Of a stretch of 64,000 bases of DNA, positions 60,625-64,000 are shown piece after piece. Position numbers and translations under genes: made by a program. How positions within the stretch are numbered: position 1 is the stretch's first letter; every line of letters starts with the position of its first letter. Under the pieces are notes generated by a model, which worked only from the letters and a program-made list of their open reading frames with translations, was not told where the DNA came from and made no database searches. The DNA comes from Candidatus Bathyarchaeota archaeon (GTDB lineage: Archaea; Thermoproteota; Bathyarchaeia; Bathyarchaeales; SOJC01), in contig JAOZHR010000004.1 in assembly GCA_026014805.1 (NCBI GenBank), positions 38,298 to 102,297 of the forward strand, read 5' to 3'.

Positions 60625-61119
60625 TCACCACGGCTTCTTTTTCATGTGTGTTAGGTACGCTAGGAGATTCGTTAAGAGGTGTATAGGTATTGTAATAACC
60701 AGAATGGTCAATGCCATTGTAGGTGTTGGCGGAGCAACTGGAAGAGAAAAAAGTAACGCACATAAAGCAAAGCCAATTTGATCAATTATATGGAGAGAAG
60801 CGCCTGGAGGAAGGTCTAACCGGCGCTTGACAAAGGCACCACCCAAATCTCCCACTAAAGCACCTAAGGAGAGCATAAAACCCAATAGCAGATTATAGTT
60901 GTTGAAAACAAGACTTTCTCCGATGCTCACTAATGTTCCAATAATTAGCCCCGCGAGGAAACCTTTGAGAGTTTTGTGAGGACCAAAAATTGGTCGACCG
61001 TCTTTGAAACTTCTGCCAAAGTCTAAGGGGTGTCCCCCACCAAAGATTACTGGAACGGCGTTGGCAACGTAGGCAGGAAATATGAATATGAGAGATTCTG
61101 CAACTAATTCCAGTATCAC
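60625..61119 (-). CDS. carS: CDP-archaeol synthase
   Basis: Activates archaeal digeranylgeranylglyceryl phosphate with CTP, upstream of headgroup transfer. 164 residues, about five membrane helices. PAYVANAVPVIFGGGHPLDFG, GPHKTLKGFLAGLIIGT, GALVGDLGGAFVKRRLDLPPGAS and IIDQIGFAL are the conserved CarS blocks. The product would be used by the enzyme at 89-691. It is cotranscribed with radB, with 29 bases between them. Confidence 0.92.
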   Translation of the reverse strand: MILELVAESLIFIFPAYVANAVPVIFGGGHPLDFGRSFKDGRPIFGPHKTLKGFLAGLIIGTLVSIGESLVFNNYNLLLGFMLSLGALVGDLGGAFVKRRLDLPPGASLHIIDQIGFALCALLFSLPVAPPTPTMALTILVITIPIHLLTNLLAYLTHMKKKPW

Positions 61120-61148
61120 TGCTTCCGTTAAACCTCCTTTCCGAAAGT

Positions 61149-61844
61149 CTATCCCCTATAATCGTGAAGGCCTTTTTCTTCAATCTTCAAGAATATTGGT
61201 TTGACTGGTTTTTTATCTATATGTGTTTCTACGTTGGCTTTGATTACATTGGTTTGAGCTGTTGGCTTTAGGCTTATGGTCTTGTCTGTCCAAAACTTCA
61301 GAACCCTTGTAGCGACAGGCTGCACTTTTCCGTGTTCTTCAAGGATCACGCTTCGCACTTGGCTGACAATTAGGCTTGCCACTTTGTGGGTTTTGGTAAT
61401 TTGAGCTAGACATGCCATTTGGCGGTTCAATTCACGGTTTAGAGCAAATGTTTTCTTCATGTCATCTCCTAGTCTTTCACTGTAGAGATTTGTGATCGTG
61501 TCAACGACGATAAGCCCTACTTTCTTGCTTATGTAATCATTTAGCCTGTCGATGACAATAGTTTGCTGTTCAAAATCTTCAGGTTTCATCAAAATAATTT
61601 GGTGTGCAAGGGCTTCGAAGTCGTCGATAGCAATCTGTGCCATACGCCTAGGGAAAAAAGTGCTGTCGCAATCTATGAAAATTGTCTTATAGCTCATTCT
61701 TGCACAGTTCACGGCGCATTGGATAGCCAAAGTTGTTTTTCCAGTTTCAGCTTCTCCAAAAACGAGCACCATGTTTCCCTCTAACAATCCGCCTCCCAAC
61801 CGCTCGTCTAGTAAGCCGCAACCCGTGGGAATTATTCTTTTCAA
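61149..61844 (-). CDS. radB: RadB, RecA-superfamily recombination protein
   Basis: 231 residues. Walker A is FGEAETGKTTLAI, the N-terminal IPTGCGLLDERLGGGLLEG is typical of RadB/RadA, Walker B is GLIVVDTITNLY, and VASLIVSQVR is the switch region. It lacks the N-terminal domain of RadA, as RadB does. It is a recombination mediator in archaea. Divergent from the RuvC-fold gene. Confidence 0.88.
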   Translation of the reverse strand: MKRIIPTGCGLLDERLGGGLLEGNMVLVFGEAETGKTTLAIQCAVNCARMSYKTIFIDCDSTFFPRRMAQIAIDDFEALAHQIILMKPEDFEQQTIVIDRLNDYISKKVGLIVVDTITNLYSERLGDDMKKTFALNRELNRQMACLAQITKTHKVASLIVSQVRSVILEEHGKVQPVATRVLKFWTDKTISLKPTAQTNVIKANVETHIDKKPVKPIFLKIEEKGLHDYRG

Positions 61845-61930
61845 GGGAGCTCACACGCCAAAACGAATTAATAACTGCAAAAATTAATAACTTTGTCTAC
61901 GTTGACTATGTCAAAACGAAAGGACAAACC

Positions 61931-62566
61931 ATGAAAGCAAAAATCGCCGTAGCAACAGTCTCTGGGAAAGCCTATTATTTGATAGTTAGCGAACTTAAGA
62001 AGAAGAACGTATCGTTCCTAAGTTTGAAGCCAAACGATGACATACCCTTGGACGTAAAAGCAGTAATAACGACGAAGAAAGAACGCTCCAAAATTACACA
62101 TCAAAACGTGCTAGAATACGAGGAACCCAAAAAATTGGCAGAGATTGTGGACGAAGCAATCAGGATAGTTAAGGGAAAGAAAATATACGAAAGACTCGTG
62201 GTGGGAGTTGACCCAGGCCAGAATTTTGGCGTCGCGGTTCTCGGAGACGATAACATACTTGAAACCGAAGATTGCACAAGCGCAAGCGAAACAGTAAACA
62301 CGATAAAGAATGTTTTGAGCCGCACCCCAGCTAATCATATAACTATTAGAATCGGAAATGGCGCACCTTCTTATACGGAAGAACTCTGGCGCAATCTAAA
62401 CGATGCTATTCCGCGGAATATAGTCATTGAAAGTGTAGGAGAAGAAGGAACAAGCCAGTGTCTTGGCGAAACTGCGCATAGAAGAGGAAAAAGAGATGTC
62501 AGCTCCGCCATAAAAATCGCCCAAAGACAAGGGAGAGTATTGCCAAGAAGGAAAAACGATGATTAA
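61931..62566 (+). CDS. RNase H/RuvC-fold predicted nuclease
   Basis: 211 residues. The first ~75 residues form a small alpha/beta domain. LVVGVDPGQNFGVAVLGD is a RuvC/YqgF-type first strand with its catalytic Asp. ITIRIGNGAPSYTEELW and IVIESVGEEGTS follow, and KRDVSSAIKIAQRQG supplies the last Asp. A structure-specific or RNA endonuclease is likely but not shown. The longer frame from 61733 overlaps radB; ATG 61931 begins the conserved part. It overlaps the kinase gene by eight bases. Confidence 0.75.
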   Translation: MKAKIAVATVSGKAYYLIVSELKKKNVSFLSLKPNDDIPLDVKAVITTKKERSKITHQNVLEYEEPKKLAEIVDEAIRIVKGKKIYERLVVGVDPGQNFGVAVLGDDNILETEDCTSASETVNTIKNVLSRTPANHITIRIGNGAPSYTEELWRNLNDAIPRNIVIESVGEEGTSQCLGETAHRRGKRDVSSAIKIAQRQGRVLPRRKNDD

Positions 62567-63833
62567 AGAAATTAAGACAGACAAAACACTACTCGTCAAC
62601 GGTCCGGCTTCAGTACACCTTATTTCAGGCGAAACAGAAATCCTTGGCGCACCATTAGGCGTTGGAGAAATAGTTGTGATTAGAGATGGAAAATGCACCC
62701 CCTTCTACGTTAAGAAAGAATCCTCTTTTGACATAACACGCGCAGAAGATTCAGTAGTTGAAGAAGTTGATGGCGACACTATTCCTGCGTCGTGGCAGAA
62801 GGCGGCAGAAGAAATCCTTACTTTGGAAAGGCCAACAGTTGTTATGATCATGGGCGAAGTGGACTCTGGAAAGACAAGTCTTTGTACGTTCTTAGCTAAC
62901 AGAGCCCTCGAAGCAAAGTTGACAGTAGCCATTGTTGACGCGGACTTGGGGCAATCAGATATAGGACCACCCACTACAATAGGCCTAGCTTACATAAACA
63001 GACCTATAAAAGACCTATTTTATGCCAAGGCGAACGATCTACAGTTTATTGGCCTTACAAACCCGAGTGGCGCAGAGGAACACGTTGTCCACTGTATCGC
63101 TGATTTCAAAAATCGGGCTCTCGGAAGAATTAAGGACTTTCTGTTAATAAACACTGATGGGTGGATTGAAGGCGAAGCGGCTATTCGATACAAAGTCATG
63201 CTAGCAGAAGCAGTTGCGCCTAATGTAGTTGCTGGGATAGAACAAGAAGAGAAGCTTGCCCCCATATTAGGTAAGCTTAAAATCCCCGTTTTAGCCGTGG
63301 AACCTTCCACTGCCGTCAGAAAACGTGATAGAGAAAGACGAAAAACCCTCCGTGAGTTGAGCTACAAAAAATATCTCAGAAACGCCAAAGTGGAGACATT
63401 CCCGCTTAACTGGATTAAAATAGAGGGAATACATGTTTCTCCAAGCCTATTTCTTACCAATGAACGCCTAAGAAGGATAGAAGAAACTCTGGGAATTCGA
63501 CCTGTTTTCTGTGAAGAAACCGTTGAAGCAATTTGGATAGTTTTAAAGCGAAATCAAATGCTCGACTTTGAAAAGTTGTATAGGGCTGAGGAGGTCTTCA
63601 AGAAAAAAGTAAAGGTGATGCAGAAAGGCGATGAAAAGGGCTTGATTGTTGGGTTACATAATGAAGAAAACAAATTTCTAGGTCTCGGCGTCGTATGCGG
63701 CATCGATTACAGAAGGAACGTTATGAAAGTTTACACACCAGTAACTCAAGCGGTGACGACCATCCGCATCGGCAATGTTAGATTAGATGATGCATTTAGA
63801 GAAATCGGCACAAAGGTAACTCTGTGGACCTAA
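62559..63833 (+). CDS. Polynucleotide 5'-hydroxyl kinase, Clp1/Grc3-like
   Basis: 424 residues. An N-terminal beta domain (VNGPASVHLISGETEILGAPL) precedes the P-loop MGEVDSGKTSLCTFLAN. AIVDADLGQSDIGPPTTIGL is the Clp1/Grc3 Walker B-like motif, and LLINTDGWIEGEAA the lid-proximal strand. The C-terminal domain ends VTLWT. Archaeal members phosphorylate 5' ends of RNA and DNA. Coupling to a RuvC-fold nuclease suggests joint end processing. The last base of the stop overlaps the convergent nth gene. Confidence 0.88.
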   Translation: MIKEIKTDKTLLVNGPASVHLISGETEILGAPLGVGEIVVIRDGKCTPFYVKKESSFDITRAEDSVVEEVDGDTIPASWQKAAEEILTLERPTVVMIMGEVDSGKTSLCTFLANRALEAKLTVAIVDADLGQSDIGPPTTIGLAYINRPIKDLFYAKANDLQFIGLTNPSGAEEHVVHCIADFKNRALGRIKDFLLINTDGWIEGEAAIRYKVMLAEAVAPNVVAGIEQEEKLAPILGKLKIPVLAVEPSTAVRKRDRERRKTLRELSYKKYLRNAKVETFPLNWIKIEGIHVSPSLFLTNERLRRIEETLGIRPVFCEETVEAIWIVLKRNQMLDFEKLYRAEEVFKKKVKVMQKGDEKGLIVGLHNEENKFLGLGVVCGIDYRRNVMKVYTPVTQAVTTIRIGNVRLDDAFREIGTKVTLWT

Positions 63834-64000
63834 TCCTCAACCAACTTAGACGGACACAAGTGATTTATTGGACACCGTTTACAGAACGGGTTCGCTGCAC
63901 GGCAATACTTTCTTCCATGCAGAATCAAAAAGACGTGAACAGCGTAATAGTCTCGAGAATCAAAAAGCATTTGAAGCCTTTTCCTCACATCTTTATAACC
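63830..64000 (-). CDS. nth: Endonuclease III, C-terminal part only
   Basis: 56 codons up to the window edge, ending at a TAG at 63830-63832. YYAVHVFLILHGRKYC precedes the iron-sulfur loop C-x6-C-x2-C-x5-C (CRAANPFCKRC then HLC), which is diagnostic for the endonuclease III/MutY group of base-excision glycosylases. The helix-hairpin-helix and catalytic Lys/Asp lie outside the window. The gene overlaps the kinase stop by three bases. Confidence 0.85.
   Translation of the reverse strand, partial: GYKDVRKRLQMLFDSRDYYAVHVFLILHGRKYCRAANPFCKRCPINHLCPSKLVED

Noticed and set aside
1..64000. tRNA, rRNA genes, CRISPR arrays, insertion sequences or prophage genes
   Set aside because: I looked in the intergenic gaps for cloverleaf arms, regular repeats, terminal inverted repeats and transposase or capsid motifs and saw none. 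A dedicated scan could still find an intron-containing tRNA.

Overview
The window is a gene-dense, moderately AT-rich stretch of an archaeal chromosome. Archaeal hallmarks are ribosomal proteins S26e, S3Ae and an archaeal-type S15, fibrillarin with Nop5, the KEOPS proteins Kae1, Bud32 and Pcc1, RadB, CDP-archaeol synthase, archaeal ThrRS and CCA enzyme, an RPC34-like Fe-S protein, and TATA boxes about 26 bases before likely transcription starts. S26e plus the RPC34-like protein point to the TACK branch; a Bathyarchaeia-like organism is my best guess, which is inference. I see no rRNA, tRNA, CRISPR array, insertion sequence or phage gene.

Layout. 1-12.4 kb: lipid headgroup enzyme, S26e, PfkB kinase, ThrRS, two aminotransferases, an FAD oxidase, a pilin-like PKD surface protein, a zinc-ribbon/UspA fusion and nicotinate phosphoribosyltransferase. 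12.9-16.8 kb: a tight operon with a thiolase that has lost its catalytic residues, a DUF35-HMG-CoA synthase fusion and a Yip1-like membrane protein. 16.8-18.3 kb: two divergent regulators around tandem palindromes. 18.4-33 kb: housekeeping genes (Sua5, asparaginase, YchF-type GTPase, Trm1, NTPase, RNase HII, fibrillarin/Nop5, PyrD/PyrK, IleRS). 33-44 kb: site-2 protease, HMG-CoA reductase, PRPP synthetase, G10 methyltransferase, RNase Z, UPF0200/UPF0201, ThpR, CCA enzyme. 44-53 kb: S3Ae and a degenerate S3Ae fragment, SerRS, then a reverse-strand operon Kae1-Bud32-VOC-RdgB-S15-RecJ-Pcc1. 53-64 kb: RPC34-like protein, FtsJ methyltransferase, NadC, glycosyltransferase, AMMECR1, FAH and NIF3 proteins, CarS, RadB, a RuvC-fold protein, a Clp1-type kinase and the C-terminus of endonuclease III.

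Themes. tRNA and rRNA modification and processing dominate: Sua5 with KEOPS makes t6A, alongside Trm1, G10 methylation, the CCA enzyme, RNase Z, ThpR, FtsJ and the box C/D proteins. Isoprenoid and lipid genes are scattered: HMG-CoA synthase, HMG-CoA reductase, CarS and an archaetidylinositol-phosphate-type synthase. Several small genes are broken: single-base frameshifts at A-runs (47.8 and 59.9 kb), a truncated GNAT gene and a truncated PKD repeat. Sua5 has no ATG, GTG or TTG start. These could be real decay or assembly errors.

The most interesting object is the catalytically degenerate thiolase encoded one base before the DUF35-HMG-CoA synthase fusion. All family calls are from reading motifs; no searches were run.
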